From positions 26,939-90,938 of IMG/VR virus record IMGVR_UViG_3300025117_000601: a stretch of 64,000 nt of DNA; one strand, 5' to 3'. Source of the DNA: a virus. Positions 7,939 through 15,931 of this stretch are shown here, in pieces (within the stretch, counting starts at the first letter, position 1; every line of letters begins with the position of its first letter). A program made the position numbers and the translations under genes. The notes beneath the pieces were generated by a model, which ran no database searches, was not told where the DNA came from, and saw only the letters and a list, made by a program, of their open reading frames with translations.

Positions 7939-8784
7939 TTGTGCACCCTTTACACTGGCAACTGCCTAGATATTTTTCCTGCTATACCAGATAAGTCAAT
8001 AAACGCCGTAATTACGGACCCACCCTATCCTGGCATAGTACGAAAATACGGTTGTATGGACGAAGCCGAATGGATGGAAATGATGAGGGGGGTAGTCCAA
8101 CAATGTAGGCGAGTTTTGACCGACAATGGTAGTGCAGTATTCATTTTACAACCAAATCAATCACACGTAGGAACAGTCCGAACTTGGCTCTGGGATTTTA
8201 TGGCGTGGACATCTAGGGAGTGGAACATGGTACAGGATGTATACTGGCACAACCCATCCCCTTTCCCAACCGTCCATTGTCAACGTAAATACGGTCTAAT
8301 GAGACAATCTATTAAGGTTTGTGTATGGTTAGGTCCACCAACTTGTTATAGAGATCAAGACGCCATCCTATTGCCTATTGCTGAAGCCACACTAAACGAT
8401 AAGAGGGTCAATAATAATAATTTAAAGTATTCTCCCCAAGGCGGAAGTATGAGATATGCCAGAGGATTAGCCACATGTAAAGAAAGGGGTGGCTCCACAC
8501 CAATCAATCTATTAACTATTTCTAACTCACAACCGCACCACGAGGGATGTAAAGGTCACGGCGCAAGTACGCCTCTTAAATTGTGTGAATGGTGGGTGAA
8601 ATACATAACCAAAAATGAAGATACTGTACTCGACCCATTTTCTGGGAGTGGTAGTGTTGGGGTTGCCGCCCTAAATTTGGGCAGGAAGTATATAGGTATA
8701 GATAGTTGTGTGGAATATACGGAAATAGCGGAAAATAGATTATCACTAACCCTCTTATCTTTAACTGGTGCCCACCCAAAATAG
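7939..8784 (+). CDS. DNA N4-cytosine/N6-adenine methyltransferase
   Basis: The protein carries DPPYPG (Asp27-Tyr30), the catalytic motif IV of amino-methyltransferases, and later DPFSGSGSVG (about residue 231), the SAM-binding motif I. The order, catalytic motif first, is that of the beta class. It has no nuclease partner next to it and so looks like an orphan phage methyltransferase, probably protecting phage DNA from restriction. It begins at a TTG 11 bases after the reductase gene. The middle region (residues 110-210) should hold target recognition. Confidence 0.85.
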   Translation: MCTLYTGNCLDIFPAIPDKSINAVITDPPYPGIVRKYGCMDEAEWMEMMRGVVQQCRRVLTDNGSAVFILQPNQSHVGTVRTWLWDFMAWTSREWNMVQDVYWHNPSPFPTVHCQRKYGLMRQSIKVCVWLGPPTCYRDQDAILLPIAEATLNDKRVNNNNLKYSPQGGSMRYARGLATCKERGGSTPINLLTISNSQPHHEGCKGHGASTPLKLCEWWVKYITKNEDTVLDPFSGSGSVGVAALNLGRKYIGIDSCVEYTEIAENRLSLTLLSLTGAHPK

Positions 8785-8800
8785 CAAAACATATCTAGCC

Positions 8801-9211
8801 ATGCCAACCTATTGTTATCAATGTTCGCTATGTGGACACTACCTAGAGGAATTTCAGTGGATGTGTGACCCCCCACTTATTTCCTGCCCATCCTGTCAAA
8901 AACAATCATTAGAGAGAGTTTTAACTATTCCCTATGTAGCCATTAAAAAGAGTGATGGCGAGATTACCATTGGACATTTAGCCAATAGAAATTCTCAAAG
9001 ATTTTCTGATGACCAGAAAGGCCACTTATTGAATAAAGACAAGTCGGATAAATCTGTCCCCGATAGGGAGTTACCAACTGGAATGTCGTGGGCGGAAAAA
9101 CAAACACTACAACCTACCCTTTTGGACAAATACCAAACGGCTTCGCATAAAGAAATAAATAAAATGACAGATAAGCAGAAGGATACCTATATTAAGACGG
9201 GAAATAAATAG
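8801..9211 (+). CDS. FmdB-type zinc-ribbon protein
   Basis: The N-terminus (MPTYCYQCSLCGHYLEEF) with CPSCQ about 30 residues later is the FmdB/CxxC_CxxC regulatory zinc-ribbon pattern, often found in small phage and bacterial proteins. The remaining 95 residues are hydrophilic and unlike known domains. An upstream in-frame start at 8768 would overlap the methyltransferase gene, but the family pattern starts exactly at the ATG at 8801. Function unknown. Confidence 0.65.
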   Translation: MPTYCYQCSLCGHYLEEFQWMCDPPLISCPSCQKQSLERVLTIPYVAIKKSDGEITIGHLANRNSQRFSDDQKGHLLNKDKSDKSVPDRELPTGMSWAEKQTLQPTLLDKYQTASHKEINKMTDKQKDTYIKTGNK

Positions 9212-9252
9212 ATAGAAACATAACCTTTATCATTAATTTAGGAGGATGTACT

Positions 9253-9642
9253 ATGGACGTTTCTGAACTATCACTATCAGAGTTGATTTTACTACAAGGT
9301 CAAATTGATAATACGATTCAGGTGTTAGTGGCGAATGACGGTCTTGAGGAGGAAATCGAATCACTACATGATGGGCTATTAGAAAACCAATACCTAACCA
9401 TTAAAGTGACCATTCCTGTTGATATTGTGGTATATGATACTAATGGCTGTTGTATTGACATTGTTGAAGACGTCGAAGTTATGGATAGTGTGATTGAGCA
9501 AGCTGAAAAACACAAGGACGTGAAAGCTGCAATTAGAAAAATAGTCCAACAAGAAAGCGGTTTAGACAAGAGTGTTGCTAAATTGGCTAAAAAGTATAGG
9601 GTTAGTGAAGAGTTTATTCTAAACAGAGTATATAGAGAATAA
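9253..9642 (+). CDS. Hypothetical acidic protein with C-terminal helix-turn-helix
   Basis: A strong AGGAGG site lies nine bases before the ATG. The 129-residue protein is acidic, with a central beta-rich part and a C-terminal segment (SVAKLAKKYRVSEEFI) that resembles a helix-turn-helix. It may bind DNA or act as a small regulator. No family was recognised. Confidence 0.6.
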   Translation: MDVSELSLSELILLQGQIDNTIQVLVANDGLEEEIESLHDGLLENQYLTIKVTIPVDIVVYDTNGCCIDIVEDVEVMDSVIEQAEKHKDVKAAIRKIVQQESGLDKSVAKLAKKYRVSEEFILNRVYRE

Positions 9643-9656
9643 ATGTGAGGTTTTTT

Positions 9657-9848
9657 ATGAAATTCATAGTGAATATAGGTATTGCCGCCTACACAGAAAC
9701 AGAGGGGCGGCACCCAAACTCCGCTAAAATTACGATTCCAGTGTGCGCGGATAAAACTGGTTTCACTATCGAGGTTGATTGTGGTGAAAAAGACACCGTT
9801 TCACAAATCCAAACTTTATTAGAAAAAATGAGGTTAGCCTGTGAATAA
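9657..9848 (+). CDS. Hypothetical small protein
   Basis: This 63-residue product looks like a small beta-hairpin plus helix and ends in a leucine-rich helix. It starts at ATG 9657, after GAGG, and overlaps the next gene by 8 nt. It has no recognisable motif. Confidence 0.5.
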   Translation: MKFIVNIGIAAYTETEGRHPNSAKITIPVCADKTGFTIEVDCGEKDTVSQIQTLLEKMRLACE

Positions 9849-10149
9849 CAACCGTGGGATTGGTTGGCAGAGCGCATTTGACGACGTTATATTCGCCGTA
9901 CAAAATGACGTGCCAGAGCCAGAATTAACCGTAATTAAATGTTCGGCGTGTGGACAAAAATTAATAGAGTTATTTGTGGTGGGAGACGGTCCCACTTCAC
10001 AGTTAATCGTGGAATGCCCATTCTGTGGGGACAGGTCTTTTAAAGTTAGTGTACGAGGAGCATTCAAGTTTGCCGCTTGCGATAACGTAGAGATTACAAA
10101 TATTCAGTATGGCGACAGTATAATTTTTAGTACAAAAACATCAAGTTAA
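9841..10149 (+). CDS. Small zinc-ribbon protein
   Basis: The 102-residue product contains CSACGQK near residue 40 and ECPFCGDRSF near residue 65, the two knuckles of a zinc ribbon. The rest is beta-rich. A GTG start overlaps the preceding gene. Such proteins often contact nucleic acid or RNA polymerase, but no specific role can be given here. Confidence 0.6.
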   Translation: MNNNRGIGWQSAFDDVIFAVQNDVPEPELTVIKCSACGQKLIELFVVGDGPTSQLIVECPFCGDRSFKVSVRGAFKFAACDNVEITNIQYGDSIIFSTKTSS

Positions 10150-10158
10150 GGAGTTATT

Positions 10159-10557
10159 ATGGGCGAACTAGGTTTACATATTATTGATAGCGGTAAACAT
10201 AATGGGGAAGTTACACAAGAATTAGTGGGATATTCTCCTGCTCAAATGGTAGGATTACCACCAGAACGGGTAGACGTTGACGATAGGGGGTGTTTTGCCA
10301 AGGAATTGACCACAATGAGTGATGGAGTAGTAAAATCATCGGTCTATTATTTGCGAATGGGAGTTGGCGGACACTTATTGGACCCTTGGAATATGCTTAA
10401 TAGTGGTTCTGAGCGTAGTTATGCTAAACATGCAGGAAAGGATAGTGATAAATTTGTTAAGGTAAATGAGCGGTGTTTTAAGTTTTATATGAGATATTTA
10501 ACTACTCGTAATAGTGCTAACTACTTAAATGCTGATAGAGAACTATTTACTGGTTAA
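10159..10557 (+). CDS. Hypothetical protein
   Basis: This 132-residue soluble protein is not recognised. AAGGAG lies eight bases before the ATG and supports the start. It has no membrane segment, cysteine cluster or repeat. It lies in a run of small unrecognised genes between the nucleotide and recombination modules. Confidence 0.6.
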   Translation: MGELGLHIIDSGKHNGEVTQELVGYSPAQMVGLPPERVDVDDRGCFAKELTTMSDGVVKSSVYYLRMGVGGHLLDPWNMLNSGSERSYAKHAGKDSDKFVKVNERCFKFYMRYLTTRNSANYLNADRELFTG

Positions 10558-10594
10558 CCACTAACATAAGTAATTAACTATAGGAGATATAATA

Positions 10595-11074
10595 ATGCGT
10601 AAACTAAGTAAGATCGAACAATTTTGGCTAGATGAAAACACTGGTAAACTAACCGCAGAGGAAATAGCAGGGGAATTAAAGGGGGTAAGTACAAAGAGTG
10701 TGGAAAAGTATTTGGAAAAGTTAGGTTTACAGAATTTGGAGGTCGAGACCCCAACACCTCAACCAGTGGTGGTGAAAAACGACCAATTTGACCTATCTCC
10801 AGGTGATGAACTTATCATAGAGGATAATTACAAGAATGGTTTGCCGATTCCCACTATTGCCAAACAAATAAATAAAGCAGAAGAAGCCGTTAAAATGTTT
10901 ATTGCTAGTAAACTTAGGGGGGCTGGTCGTGAGTTTTATGGGGGAAAAGGACAAATCTCTAATCGACGAGTCGCTACCGTGATGACCGAAAGAGGAAGTG
11001 AACATTCGGATATAGTGGGAGATAGCGGCGGTCCCCAAAAGACAAGTAATCGTATTCATAAAATTAGAGGATAA
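10595..11074 (+). CDS. Helix-turn-helix-containing hypothetical protein
   Basis: The N-terminal 45 residues (TAEEIAGELKGVSTKSVEKY) look like a helix-turn-helix, and a second similar unit occurs at about residues 80-108 (PIPTIAKQINKAEEAVKMFI). The C-terminal part is Gly/Arg-rich and probably disordered. TAGGAG supports the ATG. A DNA-binding or terminase-small-subunit-like role is possible but not shown. Confidence 0.55.
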   Translation: MRKLSKIEQFWLDENTGKLTAEEIAGELKGVSTKSVEKYLEKLGLQNLEVETPTPQPVVVKNDQFDLSPGDELIIEDNYKNGLPIPTIAKQINKAEEAVKMFIASKLRGAGREFYGGKGQISNRRVATVMTERGSEHSDIVGDSGGPQKTSNRIHKIRG

Positions 11075-11077
11075 ATT

Positions 11078-11245
11078 ATGCCAGTAGATAACCATTTACC
11101 AGTTAATGACGGTACATGGGCACCAACTGTTAATATACCTATACCACCCATTTTTGTGTCCTATCCAAGTGAAGAAATCACAAAATTGGACACCATTATT
11201 CAATTATTGAACAGGATTATCGAGTTAATGCAAATGGGAAAGTAA
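11078..11245 (+). CDS. Small hypothetical protein
   Basis: This 55-residue reading frame starts three bases after the preceding stop. The first half is Pro-rich and the second half forms an amphipathic Leu/Ile helix. It is one of two small genes filling the 317-base space before 11392. Its tight spacing supports expression, but the role is unknown. Confidence 0.45.
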   Translation: MPVDNHLPVNDGTWAPTVNIPIPPIFVSYPSEEITKLDTIIQLLNRIIELMQMGK

Positions 11246-11251
11246 TATAAT

Positions 11252-11392
11252 ATGTATAAGATTATTGAAATAGTATTACTTATCTTAGCTTGCATATGTA
11301 CTTTTTTATCTGGCTATATGGGTCATACCAATTTATTTGTGGGCGGTTTAATTTTATCAATTCCATATATCGTTAATATGAACAATAAATAA
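11252..11392 (+). CDS. Small membrane protein
   Basis: The 46-residue product is almost entirely hydrophobic, with two probable membrane helices (about residues 3-20 and 27-42). Its TAA stop shares a base with the ATG of the next gene (TAATG), which suggests coupled translation. Function unknown. Confidence 0.5.
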   Translation: MYKIIEIVLLILACICTFLSGYMGHTNLFVGGLILSIPYIVNMNNK

Positions 11393-11859
11393 TGATAATA
11401 TGCACTAATCCAAATGACCCCTTCTTACTAGATAAGGACACCACAATATGGATAGCCACTCTTTCAGATAACACTCAAATTTTCCAGGATGACAATCGAC
11501 CAGAGTTAAACGAGCCCTCAGCTTGGCGCAGACTCAAAACCTATTTAGGGCAGGAAGGTTTACATATAGTGGGGGTTCACTTTAGGTTTCGCTCACATGT
11601 GGTTTCCCTGCCATCATCTCCCCAAAATGAATATTATTGGAGTAAGGGGGTCGGGGCGGCGTGTGGAGGTCGATCTTCTAACTTCTTTATTTATGGAAGG
11701 CGAGAGGGGGACGTACTAATACGCGACTGGTATTCCGTGCCCGCTATTGTACGATCCCCCCATCTACAACAAACTAATCCTATTGCCGACTTTATCAATC
11801 ACCCAAACTACATACCAATAATACCGATAAGGATATCTTTATGCCAGTCAAATCAATGA
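11392..11859 (+). CDS. Hypothetical protein
   Basis: This 155-residue protein is not recognised. It is beta-rich with several aromatic residues and conserved-looking Gly/Asn turns, such as GVGAACGGRSSN. It overlaps the preceding membrane peptide by one base and the next gene by 19 nt. Confidence 0.6.
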   Translation: MIICTNPNDPFLLDKDTTIWIATLSDNTQIFQDDNRPELNEPSAWRRLKTYLGQEGLHIVGVHFRFRSHVVSLPSSPQNEYYWSKGVGAACGGRSSNFFIYGRREGDVLIRDWYSVPAIVRSPHLQQTNPIADFINHPNYIPIIPIRISLCQSNQ

Positions 11860-12062
11860 TAGATAAAATATGTGAAACTCAAAATAAATTAGCTGCTGGG
11901 GTTGACGATGATGATACCAGAGTGCAAAAATTAGGTAGACTTATTCAACAGTACAGAGAAATTACAGATAATGATTACAGCGTTGTAATAGAAGGATTGT
12001 CAAATCGGGAAACTTGGCTTTTCGACCACATTTTAACACTATTCAAAGTTCCACTGTACTAG
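11841..12062 (+). CDS. Hypothetical small helical protein
   Basis: The 73-residue product is probably all-helical and acidic. It starts inside the end of the previous gene. No family was recognised. Confidence 0.5.
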   Translation: MPVKSMIDKICETQNKLAAGVDDDDTRVQKLGRLIQQYREITDNDYSVVIEGLSNRETWLFDHILTLFKVPLY

Positions 12063-12069
12063 GGTTGAA

Positions 12070-12489
12070 ATGGCGGATCATCGTACCGATAAATGCTGTT
12101 ATCGTAGTTCGTATAGTGATTCCGACCTATATATCACTCCCTTGCAATATATTACAGAGATTTTCTTTGAGCGTACAGCTAAGGGGGCGTTACCTAATGA
12201 GTTCTGGCGGTTGCCGCAATACAAAAAAGAGTGGGGTAGGAGAGCTAAGGAGGTAGCAGCACTACTGAAGAAATATATACCAGAGGCTATCATTCAAGGC
12301 TTGAGAGACCCACGCCTAAAAAATCTACAGAGCCTCCACGCCAAGGCTAGTTTTTCGTACAAAAAAGTGTTCGACGAGTATGAGAATAGATTAAAAGTGC
12401 AGGAAAAGTTAGATGTGGAAGAGGTTAAGCCAGTCAGCGGGGAAACTAGACAGCCGTTTAGACAAAGTTCAGTATTTGATTTATTATAA
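12070..12489 (+). CDS. Hypothetical protein upstream of recA
   Basis: This 139-residue, largely helical protein has a basic middle (residues 45-85) that could contact DNA. A GGTTGA site precedes the ATG. It ends exactly where the truncated homing-endonuclease gene begins (TAATG overlap). No known family. Confidence 0.55.
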   Translation: MADHRTDKCCYRSSYSDSDLYITPLQYITEIFFERTAKGALPNEFWRLPQYKKEWGRRAKEVAALLKKYIPEAIIQGLRDPRLKNLQSLHAKASFSYKKVFDEYENRLKVQEKLDVEEVKPVSGETRQPFRQSSVFDLL

Positions 12490-12776
12490 TGCCTAAAAAA
12501 TTAACCCAAGAAGAAGCAGAAAAAAGGAGTTTAGGGGTTGGAATTGAGATGGTGGGAGAGTATACTAACAGTAGTACAAATTGTAAATTTCGATGCCCAT
12601 GTGGAAAATTGTTTCTCGCCCAACCAAGTAATATATGGAACAAACACACTAAGTCATGCGGGTGTAATATAACCTGTAAGGGTAAAAATAATTTCAATTT
12701 TAAAGGATATGAAGAAATACGCGGTAGTCAAATTAGGATGATAAAACAACACGCGAAAGGAAGAATTAGGAAATAA
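12489..12776 (+). pseudogene. Truncated HNH homing endonuclease (nuclease domain missing)
   Basis: The 95-residue product begins like the remnant at 3296 (GIEMVGEY), then has a zinc-ribbon part (CPCGKL and SCGCN). It ends with FKGYEEIRGSQIRMIK, which matches FKGY/WKGYGEISGDQWSGIK just before the HNH domain of the intact endonuclease at 24894. The protein stops at the point where the HNH catalytic region should start. It is therefore a decayed mobile endonuclease, inserted directly upstream of recA. It may still bind DNA. Confidence 0.65.
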
Positions 12777-12782
12777 CAAATA

Positions 12783-13790
12783 ATGAAAAAGCAAAAAGCT
12801 GAAGAAAATATGCCAAGTCAAGAAGTAGATAATACGCAGAGAGTATTAGACACCATTACAAAAACATACGGTGATGACGTATTATATTCTGGTAGTCATT
12901 TAATAGAAAATCCACCACCGATTTTAAGCTGGTCGCCAGCCCTTGATATAGCTCTTGGGGGAGGGGTGCCGCCAGGGATTGTTTGTCTCTGTTCCCGGCC
13001 AAAATTAGGCAAAACTTCTAGTGCGATTTCCCTAGCTCGCAACGCACAAAAGGCTGGGTTATTTGTGTTAATTTGTGATATTGAAGGGCGGTTAGCCCCA
13101 AGAGATTTAGATATAGATGGTTTAGATCATTCAAAACTACAAATTATTAGTTCGTCTGCTACAAATATGTTATCGGACGAAAGTTTTTTGGGTGCAGCTA
13201 GAGAAGTAATTTTTTCGATACCAAAGTCTTTTATTATATTAGATTCAATAAGTCAGTTATTAAGTAACGCTCGTCGTGATAATAATTTATCAGATAAGTT
13301 TAGGGCACCCGAGGCGATGGTTTTAGCTGCCTTTTTTAGACAAATTACACCAATACTTAATAAGCAAAATAGTTATGTTGTTGCTATTACACACCAAATT
13401 GCCAATCTTGGTAACAGTCAAGCCATTTGGGCGGAATCGGGCGGTACAAAGGTTCAGTATTGTCTCTCCACGAAAATTAAGGGGATTTCTAGCGAAGCCT
13501 TTCCAAAGAATGATAAACCACTAGGACTCAAGATTAAATGGCAGGTAATGGCGTCTCCGCTCGGACCTCCTGGTATTATAACGGAATCATTCCTGCGGTT
13601 TGGACATGGGCTTGACAAAGTTTTAGAGATACTAGATTTGGGATTGAACGTAGGTGTCATTCAGGCTAGCGGTAGCTGGTATGTGTATGACGACATTAAA
13701 GCCCAGGGGCAAGAAAAATTCAGAACGGCACTTATTGAAAGCGGTAGGGTTGACGAATTACATAGTAAAATAAAAGAAATTCTATTATAA
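12783..13790 (+). CDS. RecA/UvsX-type recombinase
   Basis: The 335-residue ATPase belongs to the RecA superfamily. Its Walker A is SRPKLGKTS (residues 71-79), a variant of GPESSGKT, and Walker B is SFIILDSIS. A sequence VVAITHQIANLG matches the RecA strand 5/motif C region. It would form filaments on single-stranded DNA and drive strand exchange for recombination-dependent replication and repair. Loss of the canonical Glu-Ser-Ser in the P-loop recalls phage UvsX proteins. It overlaps the downstream nuclease gene by one base and lies in the replication module. Confidence 0.85.
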   Translation: MKKQKAEENMPSQEVDNTQRVLDTITKTYGDDVLYSGSHLIENPPPILSWSPALDIALGGGVPPGIVCLCSRPKLGKTSSAISLARNAQKAGLFVLICDIEGRLAPRDLDIDGLDHSKLQIISSSATNMLSDESFLGAAREVIFSIPKSFIILDSISQLLSNARRDNNLSDKFRAPEAMVLAAFFRQITPILNKQNSYVVAITHQIANLGNSQAIWAESGGTKVQYCLSTKIKGISSEAFPKNDKPLGLKIKWQVMASPLGPPGIITESFLRFGHGLDKVLEILDLGLNVGVIQASGSWYVYDDIKAQGQEKFRTALIESGRVDELHSKIKEILL

Positions 13791-14191
13791 TGCAAGTTAT
13801 AGATTTTGATGGTGTAGCCTATAAATTCCCCCCACTGGGACATACTAGCGATAAATATGTAAACAAACACAAGTCGGAATTACACACAAAATGCCGCACA
13901 CTCCTACAAACCATTTTCCCCGCCCGAGTCTTTTTGGAAGAGGTTCCGATACCGGGTCTGAAATTGTACGTTGATTTTTTCCTAATTTTCAGTAGTACAG
14001 TAATAGAAGTTCAGGGGCGGCAACATCTTGAGTACACCCCTCACTTTCACGCTAACAAACTTGAATTTTATAGGGCTAGGCAGAGAGACGAATTGAAGCG
14101 CCGCTGGTGTGAGTTAAATAACATCGGAATGGTCGAACTATTATATAATGAAGATATTAGTGTTTGGAAGTCTAAAATATTGGGATCGTGA
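13790..14191 (+). CDS. Vsr-like / PD-(D/E)XK nuclease next to recA
   Basis: The 133-residue protein has VDFFL followed by IEVQGRQH, the same catalytic arrangement (D, then E-x-Q, then H) as the nuclease domain of the homing endonucleases in this window (DFYL ... IECQGIQH). It lacks their zinc ribbons. ATG overlaps the recA stop, and its TGA overlaps the following ATG. It may be a recombination or repair endonuclease acting with the recombinase, or a domesticated homing nuclease. Confidence 0.65.
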   Translation: MQVIDFDGVAYKFPPLGHTSDKYVNKHKSELHTKCRTLLQTIFPARVFLEEVPIPGLKLYVDFFLIFSSTVIEVQGRQHLEYTPHFHANKLEFYRARQRDELKRRWCELNNIGMVELLYNEDISVWKSKILGS

Positions 14192-14367
14192 TGGATGAAA
14201 TTATAATTTGCAAGCGTGAAGGTAAATTTGTAGTTGAATGTTATAATGGTGGTAAAAAGGTAGCTGAAAAATCGTTCTTTGAAGTTGATTTTGATAATTA
14301 TGAAGTTATTAATTTTAAGGGGTTTACTGCTGAATTACCGTTAACGGTTTGGCATTACAAATATTAG
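14191..14367 (+). CDS. Small hypothetical protein
   Basis: This 58-residue reading frame overlaps the nuclease stop (TGATG). It appears to be a small beta-rich protein (alternating hydrophobic residues, no cysteine motif). Coupled translation supports it as a gene. Function unknown. Confidence 0.45.
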   Translation: MDEIIICKREGKFVVECYNGGKKVAEKSFFEVDFDNYEVINFKGFTAELPLTVWHYKY

Positions 14368-14382
14368 GGGTATTAATAAATT

Positions 14383-14853
14383 ATGAGCCTAGAAGATCGT
14401 CTACTAGAATTAGAGAATATACGAGCCGCCCTATTTGCGCAGTTAGGTATTGGTGAGTTAAAGCCCAAATCAGAGGTTCAAAAATATTTAACTTTAGGCG
14501 AGTCTGAGTTAAAAGCAATAACCCCAGAGTCGTGTGTTATAGGAGCGCACTTATTAGCGTCAGAATCTACCTACATACAAACCCAAATAAACCGCCACCA
14601 AAGAATATATAATTGGGCGAACCGCAACCTATCTCAAATAATAGCCAAAGTAGTAGACAATTACGGCACCCAATACACGCCATACGAGATAAAAAAGGCA
14701 CGAGCTATAAACGATGATATGGCACTGCATAAATTTGCACAATTAGCGTCCGACACTGAACTCGTGTTAGACTCTTTAGCTTTCATACCTCAAAATTTGA
14801 AATTTCAGGCTCAAACATTACTATCACTAGCACAGTCTAAGCAGAGGCAATAA
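14383..14853 (+). CDS. Helical protein, possible recombination mediator
   Basis: This 156-residue helical protein lies between recA/nuclease and the helicase. Its middle (STYIQTQINRHQRIYNWANR) and length are loosely like the phage UvsY recombination mediators, which load the recombinase on SSB-coated DNA. The gene position supports this, but the similarity is by eye and weak. It could equally be an unrelated helicase-loader type protein. Confidence 0.5.
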   Translation: MSLEDRLLELENIRAALFAQLGIGELKPKSEVQKYLTLGESELKAITPESCVIGAHLLASESTYIQTQINRHQRIYNWANRNLSQIIAKVVDNYGTQYTPYEIKKARAINDDMALHKFAQLASDTELVLDSLAFIPQNLKFQAQTLLSLAQSKQRQ

Positions 14854-14855
14854 TA

Positions 14856-15062
14856 ATGAACAAAGAACAAATACGAGACAGTCTATATGAATTAGCAAAA
14901 CATTTTGCTATAGAAATAAATTTTACAGACAGTTTCGATATAAAAGACGAAAGACTTATTTATATAAATGGGTGGGTAACATCTAGTGAATTATTTTCTT
15001 TGGCTAAAAAATTAGAGGAATTAGAATTAGAACAAACTATACTGGTAAGTAATAATGAGTAA
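14856..15062 (+). CDS. Small protein of a three-member phage family
   Basis: The 68-residue product is similar to that at 15257 and more weakly to that at 49560. All share a short helix, then two beta strands with a (I/L)xGxxxSxEL-like motif (here INGWVTSSELFSLA), then a helix ending in a leucine-glutamate stretch. This indicates gene duplication within the phage. Function unknown. Confidence 0.55.
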   Translation: MNKEQIRDSLYELAKHFAIEINFTDSFDIKDERLIYINGWVTSSELFSLAKKLEELELEQTILVSNNE

Positions 15063-15264
15063 ATATATCGAAATGAATTTAGTTAAAGTGGACGACAATG
15101 GTAGTGTTAATTATTATGCCGTATTTGATAAAACTTTTGACGGTATGATGATGACTAAATCCGCACTATCATATACCGATGATGAAAAAGTGCGGAATAT
15201 AAAAATGCAATATATTGGTAATGTTTTGGTTGAACAAGCTATATTTGGAGACGATGATGAGTAA
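15055..15264 (+). CDS. Hypothetical small protein
   Basis: The 69-residue acidic protein lies between two members of a paralogous pair and overlaps both. It looks beta-rich at the N-terminus. No motif was recognised. Confidence 0.5.
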   Translation: MSKYIEMNLVKVDDNGSVNYYAVFDKTFDGMMMTKSALSYTDDEKVRNIKMQYIGNVLVEQAIFGDDDE

Positions 15265-15433
15265 GAAAAAGCACATACAAAACATTAAAGACATAGCAGA
15301 AGATTATAATATATATGTTGGTTTTGGTCCGTATAAGGAACTTTTTATTAGTGGATGGTGTACGTCTTTTGAATTACAAATTATATGTGATGAATTACTC
15401 CAGTTAGAACAAATTATGCAGGAGAAACAATAA
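15257..15433 (+). CDS. Small protein paralogous to the one at 14856
   Basis: The 58-residue product carries ISGWCTSFELQIICDELLQLE, matching the other member's INGWVTSSELFSLAKKLEELE. GGAG lies eight bases before the ATG at 15257; a second ATG at 15254 is possible. The stop overlaps the next ATG. Function unknown. Confidence 0.5.
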   Translation: MSKKKHIQNIKDIAEDYNIYVGFGPYKELFISGWCTSFELQIICDELLQLEQIMQEKQ

Positions 15434-15930
15434 TGAAATTACCAGATGTTTTAGAACAAGCCATTTTAACCACAAATTGGCAACTAGTAAGCGATGTTTT
15501 ATTTGCGGTTAATGGTAAGCGTGTTTTGCCCCCAAAGCCTAAGAGCGAAGCTGAAGAATTAGCCGATTTAGACATCCCCAATACTATAGTAGAGGTGGAA
15601 GACGATGATGAAGACGACAGTGTTCTTCCCATTAGGCGCGCCCCCATGAAGAAAAAACGTGGTAGGAATAGTTTTGTTGATGATTTCTCCCTTGCTACTA
15701 AAGACCTAACGGAAAACGACCCCCAATTAGTCAAGATGTACAAACCAGTTCCATCCGAACGTCGCCCAGAGACTCAATTGTTAGAATTACAATGTACACA
15801 ATGTCATCAGACCGTCCAAGTTCCACCATCCCTTGCTTCTAGTCGCTCATTCGACCCCTCCAACGAAAACGATGAGAGGGCGTTATTTAGGTGCGATAAG
15901 TGCTCTAAATTAGGTGGTGGTAAAAAGTAA
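15433..15930 (+). CDS. Acidic protein with C-terminal zinc ribbon
   Basis: This 165-residue protein has an acidic linker (residues 48-62), a basic patch (MKKKRGR) and a C-terminal zinc ribbon (CTQC about 30 residues before CDKC). It precedes the helicase gene by one base, so it may be an accessory replication factor. The mix of acidic and basic low-complexity segments suggests a flexible adaptor. No family was recognised. Confidence 0.55.
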   Translation: MKLPDVLEQAILTTNWQLVSDVLFAVNGKRVLPPKPKSEAEELADLDIPNTIVEVEDDDEDDSVLPIRRAPMKKKRGRNSFVDDFSLATKDLTENDPQLVKMYKPVPSERRPETQLLELQCTQCHQTVQVPPSLASSRSFDPSNENDERALFRCDKCSKLGGGKK

Positions 15931-15931
15931 T

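Noticed and set aside
9318-9713. Open frames on the minus strand, for example 131 codons at 9318-9713
   Set aside because: They lie opposite well-supported + strand genes with ribosome sites and stop/start overlaps, and their products have no recognisable motif.
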